Part shown: piece by piece, positions 27,594 to 36,258 of the stretch
Position numbering within the stretch: position 1 is the first letter of the stretch
Layout of the letters: each line of letters begins with the position of its first letter
NCBI RefSeq assembly: GCF_000237325.1
Contig: NC_017543.1
Coordinates: forward strand, 248,001-312,000
Length of the DNA: 64,000 nt
Direction of reading: 5' to 3'
Source of the DNA: Paenibacillus polymyxa M1
GTDB taxonomy: Bacteria; Bacillota; Bacilli; Paenibacillales; Paenibacillaceae
Translations under genes and position numbers: made by a program
Notes under the pieces: model-generated
What the model was told of the DNA's origin: nothing
The model's input: the letters and a program-made list of their open reading frames with translations, nothing else
Database searches by the model: none

Positions 27594-29390
27594 CTATAGT
27601 TGAATGTCCTCTAGTCGTTCAATTGGATTACCTATGGTCGACTCTTGTCGTTCCAATGGGTCATAATTGCGAAGATCGTTAAAATCGAGTCCCGTTAAAC
27701 CTTCGATCAATGATACTTTCACCTGAAAAGTCATGAATGCTCCTGGAACGTCTGCCTCTAGATCATTGAGGAAAGGCTTCTGTGAAACGAGGTATGCAGT
27801 AGCGGATCGCTCTCCGTTATCCTTTACAACTACCGCAACCTTCCAAAACTCCTCTGGAATTCGAACGCCACGGTAAACGATATCGTTCTCTCGAAAAATA
27901 GGGCCGTTAAATACAGTCATTTTTTGTTGATTGTTTTTTGCATGTTTCAGAAGGTAATCCTCGAGACCGAGCCATAAATTGTTGCTTTGATTAAAGTTGC
28001 AATGTTGGGGTGAACAGTTAGTAAAATGAAATGTATCCATATTCGCTTCTTCGGAATTATTACCCCAAACTGGATCTCTTCTTCTAACCAAATGGCCCCT
28101 ATCAACCTTATTTCTTTTGTACAGCTCATTGCCGCATTGATAACTCTCGTCAATTCTTGGATCGTACCTCCAATTGTCATCTCTTCCAACATCTTTTAAT
28201 TTCTTTCCGTCAATATTCACAACAGTATAAATTGCTAGGCGTCGAGATTTACTCATCACGATGGAAAAATGAGTGTAATTGAGGATGTTTTCTCCATTAT
28301 TTAGTTTCGCTACATCGTTTGCTAAAGCTGAGCTGAGCTTGGGATGAGGAACATCCTGTCCGTCTCCTAAAAAAGTGGAATCGTACCCGGTAGAACCCTC
28401 GAACCATTCCAAGTTGAAAGGTTCTCCTACAACCATGCTTTCTTCTTGGTTGGGAACAATAGGTACATTGTGGCTCAAATTTTTAATTAGTGTTTTTTGC
28501 TGCTCTGAAAGAGAAGACATATTCTGTTCTATATAATTTAAAATGCTGCTGATGCGGACTCCCTCATTGGCGATAAATTTACCGGAATGATCTGGATCGG
28601 GAACACCTGCATGATGTAGAGCAACAACATCCCAATTGTCATTGAAAACTGCCGAACCAGAAGATCCCTTGCAGGTATCGGTAGTGTAATGAATAAAGTT
28701 ATCAAGCATATCGGTAATTTTGTTCTCTCGGATGACTACTGCTTTATGGTTTCCCTCTGGATGCTGGATAACAGAGACGTATTCCCCTAACAGAATTTTC
28801 CCAGTTTGTTTCACAAGTGGCAGAAAACCATAATCTTGAATGCTCTTCCCTGCTGCCGATTTTTCTTGTACAGCAACTAAGGTAAAGTCGAGCTTTGAAT
28901 CAGTCATAAAAAAGATTTCCGGTGCTAAACTGAATTCTTGATAAACTCGATCCTTGAAATTAATATCTTGTTCATAGTCAAATTGGGCAGTACTCATTCT
29001 TGAGATTTCCTGATTTTTCAGTACATGATTGTTCGTTAGAAGTAGTTGGGGAGAAACTAGAAACCCGGTACCATGCCCAGGCTCTCTTCCGCTACCATCA
29101 TGAATAACAATTCGACAGACCGATTTTCCTGCTATAGTACCCTTCTCCAAATAATGAAACGGAAATAAATCGTTTCCGCCCACCATTCGTTCCAAAGTAT
29201 ATTCATCTCCTGGCTGGATCATCTTTTTTCTTGAATTTACTCGTTCGGGAGTATCAACTTCAATAGGTGTTTTAGATTGTAACCCCACTAAGTTTTGTTC
29301 TCTTATTGCGATTCTTTCAACATAACGTTGCATTGCTGATTGTTCCTGAGCCTGTTTTGCTGTTTTTTCATCAACTGTAAGAATAGACAT
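27594..29390 (-). CDS. Trypsin-like protease fused to NUC1-type DNA/RNA endonuclease
   Basis: 598 aa. The start is ATG 29390, nine bases after AGGAG; ATG 29399 abuts that site. The protease half has its triad: His122 in TNNHVL, Asp168 in KLDFTLV and Ser244 in KGSSGSA. After a linker comes a nuclease half (about 340-560) with the DRGH motif (His433) and FTNCSPQHCNFNQ, the signature of DNA/RNA non-specific endonucleases. There is no signal peptide, so it probably acts inside the cell, unlike secreted NucA-type nucleases. The upstream partner is a deiminase-like gene 25 bases away. A protease-activated nuclease effector is a plausible role, by inference. Confidence 0.88.
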   Translation of the reverse strand: MSILTVDEKTAKQAQEQSAMQRYVERIAIREQNLVGLQSKTPIEVDTPERVNSRKKMIQPGDEYTLERMVGGNDLFPFHYLEKGTIAGKSVCRIVIHDGSGREPGHGTGFLVSPQLLLTNNHVLKNQEISRMSTAQFDYEQDINFKDRVYQEFSLAPEIFFMTDSKLDFTLVAVQEKSAAGKSIQDYGFLPLVKQTGKILLGEYVSVIQHPEGNHKAVVIRENKITDMLDNFIHYTTDTCKGSSGSAVFNDNWDVVALHHAGVPDPDHSGKFIANEGVRISSILNYIEQNMSSLSEQQKTLIKNLSHNVPIVPNQEESMVVGEPFNLEWFEGSTGYDSTFLGDGQDVPHPKLSSALANDVAKLNNGENILNYTHFSIVMSKSRRLAIYTVVNIDGKKLKDVGRDDNWRYDPRIDESYQCGNELYKRNKVDRGHLVRRRDPVWGNNSEEANMDTFHFTNCSPQHCNFNQSNNLWLGLEDYLLKHAKNNQQKMTVFNGPIFRENDIVYRGVRIPEEFWKVAVVVKDNGERSATAYLVSQKPFLNDLEADVPGAFMTFQVKVSLIEGLTGLDFNDLRNYDPLERQESTIGNPIERLEDIQL

Positions 29391-29415
29391 GTAATTCATC
29401 TCCTATTTCTATTTA

Positions 29416-30738
29416 TTAGCTACGTTCTAAATATTTTTTTATACAATGTAGGACGCCTAAATTTGAAGCAAGCACATGACAATCTGTGATCTGAATTACT
29501 TGATATCCCATTGATTCCCAAAGCGTTTTATTTTCTAAGTCAGTTTTTTGTAATTCACCCCATTCTCCATATCCGAATGTTGGAAGCCATACCTTTTTGC
29601 TCGTTGGTGTTCGCTCCACTAATGCGTTATTGTAGGTGCAAAAATACCACTGCCTTGTCTTCGTTTCCTTATCATCAAAATATGCCAATGGGAGCGGGTT
29701 GCGTTGTACTTCGAACCCATCCCGTCTTAATTGTTCGGCCACACTGTCAAATACATCATTCATGGAGTGATCCCACAGAGGAACAGCCAGTAAATCTGCT
29801 GCCAACTTGGGGCTGCCAACTAGAACTACATATTTACCTGTTTGATTTCGTCCAATAAGCGTAACAAACATATCAATATGAAAGAGGGGCTGTTGGGTTC
29901 CATCTATGTTTCCGTAATAAATATGTTCCGTCCACAATTCTCCACCAATGGTCACCCTTCTTGACCGTTCGATCGGAACAGGTACATTACTTTTAACGTA
30001 AAACAATTCTCTTGTGGTATCTAGATACTGTCCGTATGCGTGATAGACCGTTTGTTGAGGCGTTTCATCGCCGCTTGGAAGTATGGTGTCATTTACATAT
30101 TTCAAAGTCAAAGCTGGATAATCGGCTCCGATAAGAAAAAAGGTATCACCAATTAATATATTCCCCCCCTGAAAGTGAAGTGGAGTTTGAAGAGAATCAA
30201 ATTCCGTTTCGTTAGAGATATATTCTGCAACCATGGAATCTGCATAGCGAATAAAATCGAGAGGTTCCAAAAAGTAATGTTTGTTGGTATCGGAGTCATG
30301 CACGATGGTGTAAGCATCCTCCGCCCATACACTAAAATGTAAATTGTCTGGTAAGACTATTATGGTTGATTTTTCATCCCGGTTCACTTCTTGCAACCAA
30401 GATTGTACTTCCTCTTCACTGCCCTTGTTAACAATAATAATCAGTTCCACATACTCGGGAAGCTTATGCAACAAATCCATGTAAATTGCCTTGTAGGGGT
30501 TTTTTCTTTGTTCAGGATCATGAACGGCATAAGAGGGAATGGTAAACAATATTTTCTTGAAGGCACCTTCAGATGAGCTTATCAACTGGGGAGTCTTTAA
30601 ATGAGCTTCAATGATTCGGGTTGATTCAAGGGTAGGGCGCGTTTTTGTATCCACATAATGATGTGGTATTGATCCTGATATAAGAGGGTAATGGGGTTGC
30701 CGAATAGCTGCCGTTTCATCAAGAACAGACACTTGCAT
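29416..30738 (-). CDS. Deiminase-like enzyme (agmatine/peptidyl-arginine deiminase superfamily)
   Basis: 440 aa. The start is ATG 30738, just downstream of AAGAAAGG; a TTG at 30741 is too close to that site. Superfamily marks in order: SVWAEDAY (about 137-144; family WxRDxGP), HFQGGNILI (about 188-196; family EGGN), FHIDMFVTLIG (about 286-296; catalytic His), and LGVLHCIKK with the catalytic Cys near residue 432. These match guanidino-modifying enzymes such as agmatine deiminase, but W-A-E-D departs from W-x-R-D, so the substrate may differ. First gene of a two-gene operon with the protease-nuclease. Confidence 0.8.
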   Translation of the reverse strand: MQVSVLDETAAIRQPHYPLISGSIPHHYVDTKTRPTLESTRIIEAHLKTPQLISSSEGAFKKILFTIPSYAVHDPEQRKNPYKAIYMDLLHKLPEYVELIIIVNKGSEEEVQSWLQEVNRDEKSTIIVLPDNLHFSVWAEDAYTIVHDSDTNKHYFLEPLDFIRYADSMVAEYISNETEFDSLQTPLHFQGGNILIGDTFFLIGADYPALTLKYVNDTILPSGDETPQQTVYHAYGQYLDTTRELFYVKSNVPVPIERSRRVTIGGELWTEHIYYGNIDGTQQPLFHIDMFVTLIGRNQTGKYVVLVGSPKLAADLLAVPLWDHSMNDVFDSVAEQLRRDGFEVQRNPLPLAYFDDKETKTRQWYFCTYNNALVERTPTSKKVWLPTFGYGEWGELQKTDLENKTLWESMGYQVIQITDCHVLASNLGVLHCIKKYLERS

Positions 30739-31140
30739 CAAACCTTTCTTATGGATTTATTCGATATCGTGTCCCTCAGGCAAGCTGTATATTCATTTGA
30801 TGGTTTGAACTTGAAATGAATACGTTTTGTAATAAAGGAGGGTTTGATGAAGTTTTAGGAAGACTAACCTTTATTAAGAAGAGAATATTTACAAAAGTGT
30901 AAATAACAAAACCGACATTTCTAAAATCATTGGTAACTAATGAGTAAGTCATAGAAGTAAGGTAAAACATTATAAGACGATTATCTGTTATTACCGTCTG
31001 AATTAGTGTCTAAATATAACAACTTAATTAGAATTAACATTTATCATATTGTGTTTTTTATAGGTATGTTATAAAATGGAAATAAGTTAAATGATTTATA
31101 GATAAACATATACGAAATTTTAAGATGGAGGGACTTCTAT
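30739..31140. other. Intergenic region between divergent units
   Basis: No convincing gene. On the plus strand it holds the promoter TTGTGT (31049-31054), 17 bp, TAAAAT (31072-31077) for the gene at 31141. The minus-strand promoter of the deiminase operon must lie in the left part, but I see no clear boxes. Confidence 0.5.
31049..31077 (+). promoter_or_regulatory. Sigma-A-type promoter
   Basis: TTGTGT (31049-31054), 17-bp spacer, TAAAAT (31072-31077), upstream of the gene at 31141. Confidence 0.6.
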
Positions 31141-31608
31141 TTGAACAAAAAATGTAAATTGTGTGCGAATTATAATCCTCGTGAAGAGTCTTGCCAACTG
31201 CAAGCGAACTCTTTTGATTTTACTTCCAAAAATTGCGCTTATTTTATTCGCTATATGAATTTATTACCTCAAATAAAATCTTTTAATAGAAGAACTTTAA
31301 CGGTGGTTACAAAAAGAGGTATCGAGCGTGCTATTCCTGCATATCCGGAATTAGATCTGTCGTTAAGATGCAATAGCAAGGGTGAAGTCGAATCGATTTT
31401 TACATATCAGGGACAGAGAGAGCTCATTCATGAATATGGACTTAGGGTAGCTACCGAAATTGCAAACAACAAAGGTATTCGGTTGTATGTATTACCAGAA
31501 GAAGAATATAAGGAGAACACTAAAGAGAAATACGGATGTACAAAAGGGGAGCAACCATTAAAGAATTTATATTGGATGAGCGAATATCCAATTGAGGTAT
31601 GGACGTAG
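31141..31608 (+). CDS. Small cysteine-rich N-terminus protein, 155 aa
   Basis: The TTG start at 31141 follows GGAGGGA. The first 32 residues hold four cysteines (CKLC, then single cysteines in EESCQL and KNCAYF), a likely zinc-binding knuckle. The rest is a small soluble alpha/beta domain. I do not recognise the family. It has its own promoter (31049-31077) and no obvious terminator before the next leader. Confidence 0.6.
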   Translation: MNKKCKLCANYNPREESCQLQANSFDFTSKNCAYFIRYMNLLPQIKSFNRRTLTVVTKRGIERAIPAYPELDLSLRCNSKGEVESIFTYQGQRELIHEYGLRVATEIANNKGIRLYVLPEEEYKENTKEKYGCTKGEQPLKNLYWMSEYPIEVWT

Positions 31609-31887
31609 ATGGTTTATAGAAAAAGCTTTTCTATGTGTGTTCTTCCGGAACTATAGACCCCAGTTAAGAAATACTGTGCTGTAAATAATACATCGATCTC
31701 CTTTGTCTGAGGGCGGACACTCGTTTCTCTTTTATTCAAAGGAAGTTTTTGGGCCTTACTTGAACGCATTAAACTGCTATATTGCATATAAAAAATTATG
31801 ATTTTTAATCTTATTTCTCGAATAATAAAGATTAAGATATACTCTAATAAGAATCCTTTATCAGTGAAGTATCATAGTTCAACATGT

Positions 31888-32007
31888 TTGATTAAAATTA
31901 AAGCGTCAACTAGATTTATTGATTCAAGTTCAAAATTAATATTAAAAAAATCGGAAGCACCGGTGATTACACTCTAAAAAGGAGTGTCTTCACTGAGTGC
32001 TTTTGTT
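31888..32007 (+). promoter_or_regulatory. Promoter and attenuator-like leader before dsbA (family B, copy 2)
   Basis: Promoter TTGATT (31888-31893), 17 bp, TAGATT (31911-31916). The small hairpin at 31951-31963 has arms TCGG and CCGG (one T-G pair) around AAGCA. It overlaps the first arm of a terminator (about 31955-32007, AAGCACCGGTGA pairing with TTCACTGAGTGCTT). The start codon of the DsbA gene is at 32028. The rest of 31609-31887 shows no gene. Confidence 0.65.
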
Positions 32008-32027
32008 CATTTAAAGGGGGAGAAGTT

Positions 32028-32714
32028 TTGAAAAGAAAAATTAAAGCTGTAGTAATTTCTGTATCTGTTTTGTTGGTATTCTGTCTTATGGTTGCAATGG
32101 TTTATGCGAATAGTAAGGACAACCAGCCTAAGGCGGTTAAATCGGGAATATCGTTAGATCATTTCGATAATCAGCCGGTCTTAGGTAAAAAGGATGCTCC
32201 TGCTACTATAATTGAATTTGGCGACTTTAAATGTCCTGGATGCAAGCACTTCGCCTCAGATATCTATCCAAAATTGATAAAGGAATATATTAATACTGGA
32301 AAGGCAAACTTCAAATTTGTGAATTTTCCTTTCATTAGTCCTGACTCCTTGACTGCAGCAGCGGCTGGTGAATATGTAGCAAAGAATAGCCCTGAAGATT
32401 TCTGGGTCTACTATGAGCAAATCTATAATCTTCAAAAAGATGAATCTGAAAACTGGGCCACAATTGCTTATTTAGTTGAAATAGCAAAGATTGCAAAGGT
32501 CAAAGTCGATTATAACGAAATGGAGAGATCGCTAAAAGCAGGAGAATTTGATGAAATGGTAAATAAAGACTTGAATTTTTCTCGTGGATTGGGGATTCGG
32601 CAGACACCTACACTTGTTGTAAACGGAATGGTCATTGAAACAGGTGGCCTTGATTATGAACAGATTAGGAGCGCAATAAATGATGTCATTAATAAAACGG
32701 AGGAAAGAAAGTGA
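32028..32714 (+). CDS. DsbA/BdbD-like thiol-disulfide oxidoreductase
   Basis: 228 aa; the TTG start follows AAAGGGGGAG. The N-terminal membrane anchor is at about 6-27. The thioredoxin-fold active site is CPGC (Cys69, Cys72) and the cis-proline loop is RQTPTLVVNG (about 190). In the family the enzyme oxidises cysteines of exported proteins outside the membrane. It overlaps the DsbB-like gene by 4 bases, so the pair forms a complete oxidative folding system. A likely client is the pilin at 18524, which has one cysteine near each end. Confidence 0.9.
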   Translation: MKRKIKAVVISVSVLLVFCLMVAMVYANSKDNQPKAVKSGISLDHFDNQPVLGKKDAPATIIEFGDFKCPGCKHFASDIYPKLIKEYINTGKANFKFVNFPFISPDSLTAAAAGEYVAKNSPEDFWVYYEQIYNLQKDESENWATIAYLVEIAKIAKVKVDYNEMERSLKAGEFDEMVNKDLNFSRGLGIRQTPTLVVNGMVIETGGLDYEQIRSAINDVINKTEERK

Positions 32715-33133
32715 TCAAAAAAACGTATCAGTATTATGGAATTCTGATGGCTTGGTTTGTCTCAATTTGTGCTACATGCGGTAGCCTTTATTTTAGTGAG
32801 ATTCTACATTATGAACCTTGTAAATTATGTTGGTTGCAACGAATTTGTATGTATCCTCTAACTGTGATTTTGGGATATGCAGCATTAACTGAGGATAAGA
32901 AATATGCTCGTCCTGCATTCTTGCTTTCATTTATTGGTTTAGGTATTGCGATGTATCATTATTTAGGCCAAAAGTTTGTGTCTCTTGAAAGAATGCTATC
33001 TTGCAATATAGGAGTATCATGTAAAACAGACTACACTAACTGGCTCGGTTTTATAACAATACCTTTGATGGCATTAACAGCTTTTACACTTATATTATCA
33101 TTATTATGGATGACTAATAAAAAGGTCTCCTAG
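32711..33133 (+). CDS. DsbB/BdbC-like quinone-linked disulfide oxidase
   Basis: 140 aa from a GTG overlapping the end of the DsbA gene. Four membrane segments are visible, with two cysteine pairs in the two outer loops: CKLC (37/40) and C97...C103 (SCNIGVSC), the DsbB pattern. The family re-oxidises DsbA and passes electrons to quinones. Length and motifs are complete. Confidence 0.9.
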   Translation: MIKKTYQYYGILMAWFVSICATCGSLYFSEILHYEPCKLCWLQRICMYPLTVILGYAALTEDKKYARPAFLLSFIGLGIAMYHYLGQKFVSLERMLSCNIGVSCKTDYTNWLGFITIPLMALTAFTLILSLLWMTNKKVS

Positions 33134-33622
33134 AACTATATGGTGGACGGAAAAATATTAAAACATTCCTTAGTCCTCGGCCAAATCAAAACACTCAAAA
33201 AGTGGTCTACATTTACAGGAGGGAATTTTATTTACGGGCAAGCTTTATAAGTATTTTTGAAAACTCGTGTATTTAACGTTACTTTAGAAAATCAAAAGGA
33301 ATTCAGCTAGTAATGGACACCATAGCATTTCTTTTGAGAATTTCTGCAGGATATTTTGTTAAGAACGAATCCTAAATTTCTAGTGTGCTTCTCAAATTAG
33401 AAATTACCGATTATAATTTTTATATTACCTTTAACTTTTTGGCGAAGTCCTGGGACATATCTGCTGACTGTTTTTAAAGAACCCTCTTTAAGAGAATTAC
33501 TACTTTTCTTAATAAGTAGAATAGTCTCTTTAACGTGGGTTCTTTTTTGTCCCCAATAGAAAGGAGATGATGATAATAAAAATTGAAGTGAAATAGTATA
33601 AAGCATAATGAATTAAATTTTG

Positions 33623-33664
33623 AAAGACCACAGAATCCCAAATGGGAAAGTTGTGGTCTTTTTC
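33623..33664 (+). terminator. Intrinsic terminator
   Basis: AAGACCACA pairs with TGTGGTCTT, with an inner TCCCA / TGGGA, followed by a T-run. No gene immediately precedes it. Confidence 0.7.
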
Positions 33665-33944
33665 GCTAAAGGAGTGGGAGCACGTTAAGAAGCTATTCAG
33701 GTAGAAAAGATGAATTTAATATGGAGAATGTTTGATTTTTCTCGTTATATATTATATGAAGCAAAGGAATAAATCTGTAAATTTACTTGAAGCTTTATTC
33801 TGAGAGAGATCTATAAAGTTTCTGTTTATGAGGACTTTATAATAAATTAGTTTGAAAAACTGATCCCGAGGGGAAGGTTGTATCAAGTGGTGCTTGGAGT
33901 CTTATGATGCGAATTCGCCCATTACTACATAGTTGGGTATAGAC

Positions 33945-34118
33945 GAACTTCCGAGTGTACGTGTCTAGAGATTCTGTATGTAGAAATGCAGACTGCTGTT
34001 TCGGCAGTGTTGGATGTAATGAGTAATTTTTGTGGTGTAAAAATTCAATTATTGTTAAAGGCAGTAATCGATTTTTATCGTGTTCAACAGGCTCATAGAA
34101 AGCATCTAAGGGTTCATG
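33945..34118 (+). mobile_element. Remnant of a group II intron (domain I part)
   Basis: AGACGAACTTCCGA and following bases, and later GGCTCATAG...AAGCA...CTAA, match the same-order segments of the intron at 9367-12200 (near 9691 and 9826). No ORF and no domain V are present, so it is a decayed fragment. Confidence 0.7.
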
Positions 34119-34159
34119 ATAAAAAAGCCAAATAGAAGTTCAGAATGGAGAATGTAAAA

Positions 34160-34354
34160 ATGGAAAAACAAGAAGCTAAAATTGAATATAACAATAACGA
34201 GTTTTTTTTCTTTCAGCATAGTTTTAAAACTGCTTTGGAACACGCCAACGATTTTATTGCAAGGAACAAAGGGAAATTTGAAATGAAACTTTTTATATTA
34301 AACGGAAGCAATTATGGGCAGCAATGGAAATTGATAGAGGTGTGTAAAAAATAA
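34160..34354 (+). CDS. Small unknown protein, 64 aa
   Basis: The ATG at 34160 lies nine bases after GGAG; the in-frame ATG at 34145 overlaps that site. It is a small soluble protein rich in Lys, Asn and Phe. Its last part (FILNGSNYGQQWKLIEV) resembles the end of the next small protein (DGWEIVGRW) in pattern only. First of a run of five short genes with similar ribosome-site contexts. Confidence 0.5.
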   Translation: MEKQEAKIEYNNNEFFFFQHSFKTALEHANDFIARNKGKFEMKLFILNGSNYGQQWKLIEVCKK

Positions 34355-34427
34355 AGTTGTTTTGACACTTGTTATTCTAAATAAAAAACCTTTATTCAAA
34401 CTTTTAATCAGAGTGGAGAATGAAACA

Positions 34428-34577
34428 GTGATAGTAGAATCTAAGTGGGAACATGAAACCTATAACTATGAAGATACTGAAGAAGCTATAAAACATGAAA
34501 AGCAAATGATTGATGATGGTTGGGAAATTGTTGGCAGATGGACGGAATTGGAAACTGAATTTCGTAAGTCTAAATAA
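34428..34577 (+). CDS. Small unknown protein, about 49 aa
   Basis: The start is placed at GTG 34428, nine bases after GTGGAG; the frame is open back to 34362 without a ribosome site. It is an acidic helical peptide ending in DGWEIVGRWTELETEF. Four bases downstream begins a 14-bp repeat shared with the next intergenic gap. Real but tiny; function unknown. Confidence 0.45.
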   Translation: MIVESKWEHETYNYEDTEEAIKHEKQMIDDGWEIVGRWTELETEFRKSK

Positions 34578-34579
34578 AA

Positions 34580-34925
34580 CTTGATTCAATACAGAATGGA
34601 GTGGGAGAAAATGATTCCAGTCGATAAATATAATTCAGTAATTGAAGGCAATAACCTTCTTATTGAAATAGGTGGTAAAACACATAAAGGGTTCTATGTC
34701 AGCTATAATAGTCATGACCGCGCTATTTATGGTGCAGATACAACCGCCCTTGTGCTTGGACAAATGGACTTATTCTTCATCTTGAATGGGGATCATCGTA
34801 AACAGTACAAAGAAATCATCGAGCAGGGTTTCGATGCTTGTTTAACATATTTTAAGGACAATATCCGTGACCTCAACAAGTTCAGTGACAAAATTTCAGT
34901 CTAAAATACACCTTGATTCAATACA
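34580..34925 (+). repeat. 14-bp direct repeat upstream of two successive genes
   Basis: CTTGATTCAATACA occurs at 34580-34593 and again at 34912-34925, each time between a stop codon and the ribosome site of the next gene. Confidence 0.8.
34611..34904 (+). CDS. Unknown protein, 97 aa
   Basis: The ATG at 34611 follows GGAGTGGGAG. The sequence reads as a small soluble alpha/beta domain (NNLLIEIGGKTHKGFYVSY; LDLFF-like strands) with a helical C-terminal half. No recognised family. It is flanked on both sides by the 14-bp repeat. Confidence 0.55.
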   Translation: MIPVDKYNSVIEGNNLLIEIGGKTHKGFYVSYNSHDRAIYGADTTALVLGQMDLFFILNGDHRKQYKEIIEQGFDACLTYFKDNIRDLNKFSDKISV

Positions 34926-34944
34926 ACATAGGGGGAGTGGTCGC

Positions 34945-35127
34945 TTGTCGAAAGAAGAGGAAGAGCTTCATCGCATATACAAACAAGCGATGAGACGAAT
35001 TGATGAACTTGTAGAAGAGGTTTTTAAAATTTGCGATGATGTTGCAGATACAAACCATTACGAAAAGGATTGGGTTTTAGATCGATTCAGAGAGAAATTC
35101 AATAAAGCAAGGAGAACTTCGAAATAA
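34945..35127 (+). CDS. Small charged helical protein, 60 aa
   Basis: The TTG at 34945 follows GGGGGAG by eight bases; the longer frame from 34867 overlaps the preceding gene and has no ribosome site. The protein is highly charged and helical throughout (KEEEELHRIYKQAMRRIDELVEEV). No family recognised. Confidence 0.5.
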   Translation: MSKEEEELHRIYKQAMRRIDELVEEVFKICDDVADTNHYEKDWVLDRFREKFNKARRTSK

Positions 35128-35169
35128 TTCATTCATAAAAATGTGCTTTTAGTCTGTGCCTAAATAGAT

Positions 35170-35415
35170 ATGTGCATAGAGAAAGTCGCATCCGACATTA
35201 CAACAAGCTATGTGCTCATAGCGCTAAACGGAGATTACCTAGACCAAGAAGCCATTGGGCTAATGCCACGGGGTCTGAATATCTGGCATGGTAACGGAGT
35301 TTTCATAGTGTCCGAGCTAGGGAAAACATTAGTACACCTAAATTGGAGAATATGGGACATTCACAAATCATTGAGAGGTGAAGATAGTGAAGTATGTTTT
35401 TTTACCTCTCATTGA
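35170..35415 (+). CDS. Possible protein, 81 aa
   Basis: An open frame from ATG 35170 with sensible composition (YVLIALNGDYLDQEAIGL) but without a clear ribosome site. It overlaps the GNAT-like gene by 29 bases. It may be a coupled small gene or the remains of a larger one. Function unknown. Confidence 0.35.
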   Translation: MCIEKVASDITTSYVLIALNGDYLDQEAIGLMPRGLNIWHGNGVFIVSELGKTLVHLNWRIWDIHKSLRGEDSEVCFFTSH

Positions 35416-35851
35416 CTTGATGGGAATCACAGACGGCTTAAATGAAGGAAAGAATGTTAACGGTAGTAAGGTTTACGAGCGTTTTCACTTTTTCTCTCCT
35501 CATGACTTTAATATGGCATCGATAATGGAATATTACTGTGTAATAGCTATCGAAGGGGTAGACGTCCGGGGAGTAATGCTGCTTTATCGAGATCCTCAAC
35601 ACCCTTTAACGTACAGTATTTCGTATGTCGATGTTAGAAAAGACCACCAAAGGCAGGGAATTGCTAAGAGTCTCTACAGAACATTGAACGGTCTTTTGAG
35701 TCCCAATAATGTCGTAATAGGGACCGATCTTACTGTTGAAGGTAAGGCAGCTAGACTGAAAATAATTCGTAAAAAAACAATCACGAACTGCCACTCATTC
35801 GATAACTTTAATCAATATTTAGCGTATCTCTCTTTCCTCAAAAACGTGTGA
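35387..35851 (+). CDS. GNAT-family acetyltransferase-like protein, 154 aa
   Basis: The start is GTG 35387, six bases after GAGAGGTG. The family motif A is YVDVRKDHQRQGIAKSLY (about residues 75-92; family V-x-x-x-x-Q/R-x-x-G-x-G/A). The N-terminal part has strands expected of the fold (CVIAIEGVDVRGVMLLY). The family transfers acetyl groups from acetyl-CoA to amines; the substrate is unknown. A decayed intron reverse transcriptase fragment follows directly. Confidence 0.7.
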   Translation: MKYVFLPLIDLMGITDGLNEGKNVNGSKVYERFHFFSPHDFNMASIMEYYCVIAIEGVDVRGVMLLYRDPQHPLTYSISYVDVRKDHQRQGIAKSLYRTLNGLLSPNNVVIGTDLTVEGKAARLKIIRKKTITNCHSFDNFNQYLAYLSFLKNV

Positions 35852-35903
35852 GCTGGTGAAGGAAGACAGGTGTTGATTAAAAGTTTAGGAAGAGGTGTGA
35901 GAC

Positions 35904-36105
35904 CATGAGAAATCCCAACTTGTATTAGTCAATCTAATCAAGAACGCCCAAAAGGAAGATTACCTCTTTACCGATCTTTACCGCATTCTATTTAACCATG
36001 ACTTCTATTTAAGGCATATGCCAAAATTAAAGGGAAGGAAGGGAACATGACTGCCGGTACAGACGGAGAAATGATCGATGGCTTCAATATGGAACTGGTA
36101 CGTAA
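35904..36105 (+). pseudogene. Group II intron reverse transcriptase N-terminal remnant
   Basis: ATG 35904 opens MRNPNL, typical of intron reverse transcriptases, followed after stops by NLIKNAQKEDYLF and YRILFNHDFY. A frame change then leads to AYAKIKGKEGNMTAGTDGE and IDGF, the conserved N-terminal RT0/RT1 motif. It breaks off before the catalytic motifs. This is a different intron lineage from the one at 9367, judged by its start and TAGTDG motif. Dead fragment. Confidence 0.75.
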
Positions 36106-36114
36106 GCTTTACTA

Positions 36115-36258
36115 TTGACTTGGAAAGATATGTGAGGTAATATGTGGATTAGTTTCTTTTGGGAATTGTCTCTCGCCATATGTGCGAGTGTTGATTGAAA
36201 GGTTCAAAATATGTATCTATCAAAAGACGCCACTTGCATTGCATATGGTGTCTTTTTT
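36115..36258 (+). promoter_or_regulatory. Promoter and simple hairpin leader with terminator
   Basis: Promoter TTGACT (36115-36120), 17 bp, TAATAT (36138-36143). A simple hairpin at 36172-36188 (CTCGC / GCGAG, 7-nt loop) sits 34 bp past the start of the -10 box, the same offset as in family A. A terminator follows at 36222-36258 (AAAGAC...GTCTTT, T-run). The next gene starts 218 bases on. It looks like a diverged member of the leader family. Confidence 0.55.

Larger units (their letters stand above)
33134..34159. other. Gene-poor kilobase with intron debris
   Basis: No convincing gene; a 69-codon frame on the minus strand (33397-33606) has no ribosome site or family likeness. The stretch contains the terminator at 33623-33664 and a group II intron remnant at about 33945-34118. 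Confidence 0.5.

Noticed and set aside
33397..33606. Minus-strand 69-codon ORF
   Set aside because: No start signal, low-complexity composition and location in decayed intergenic DNA.
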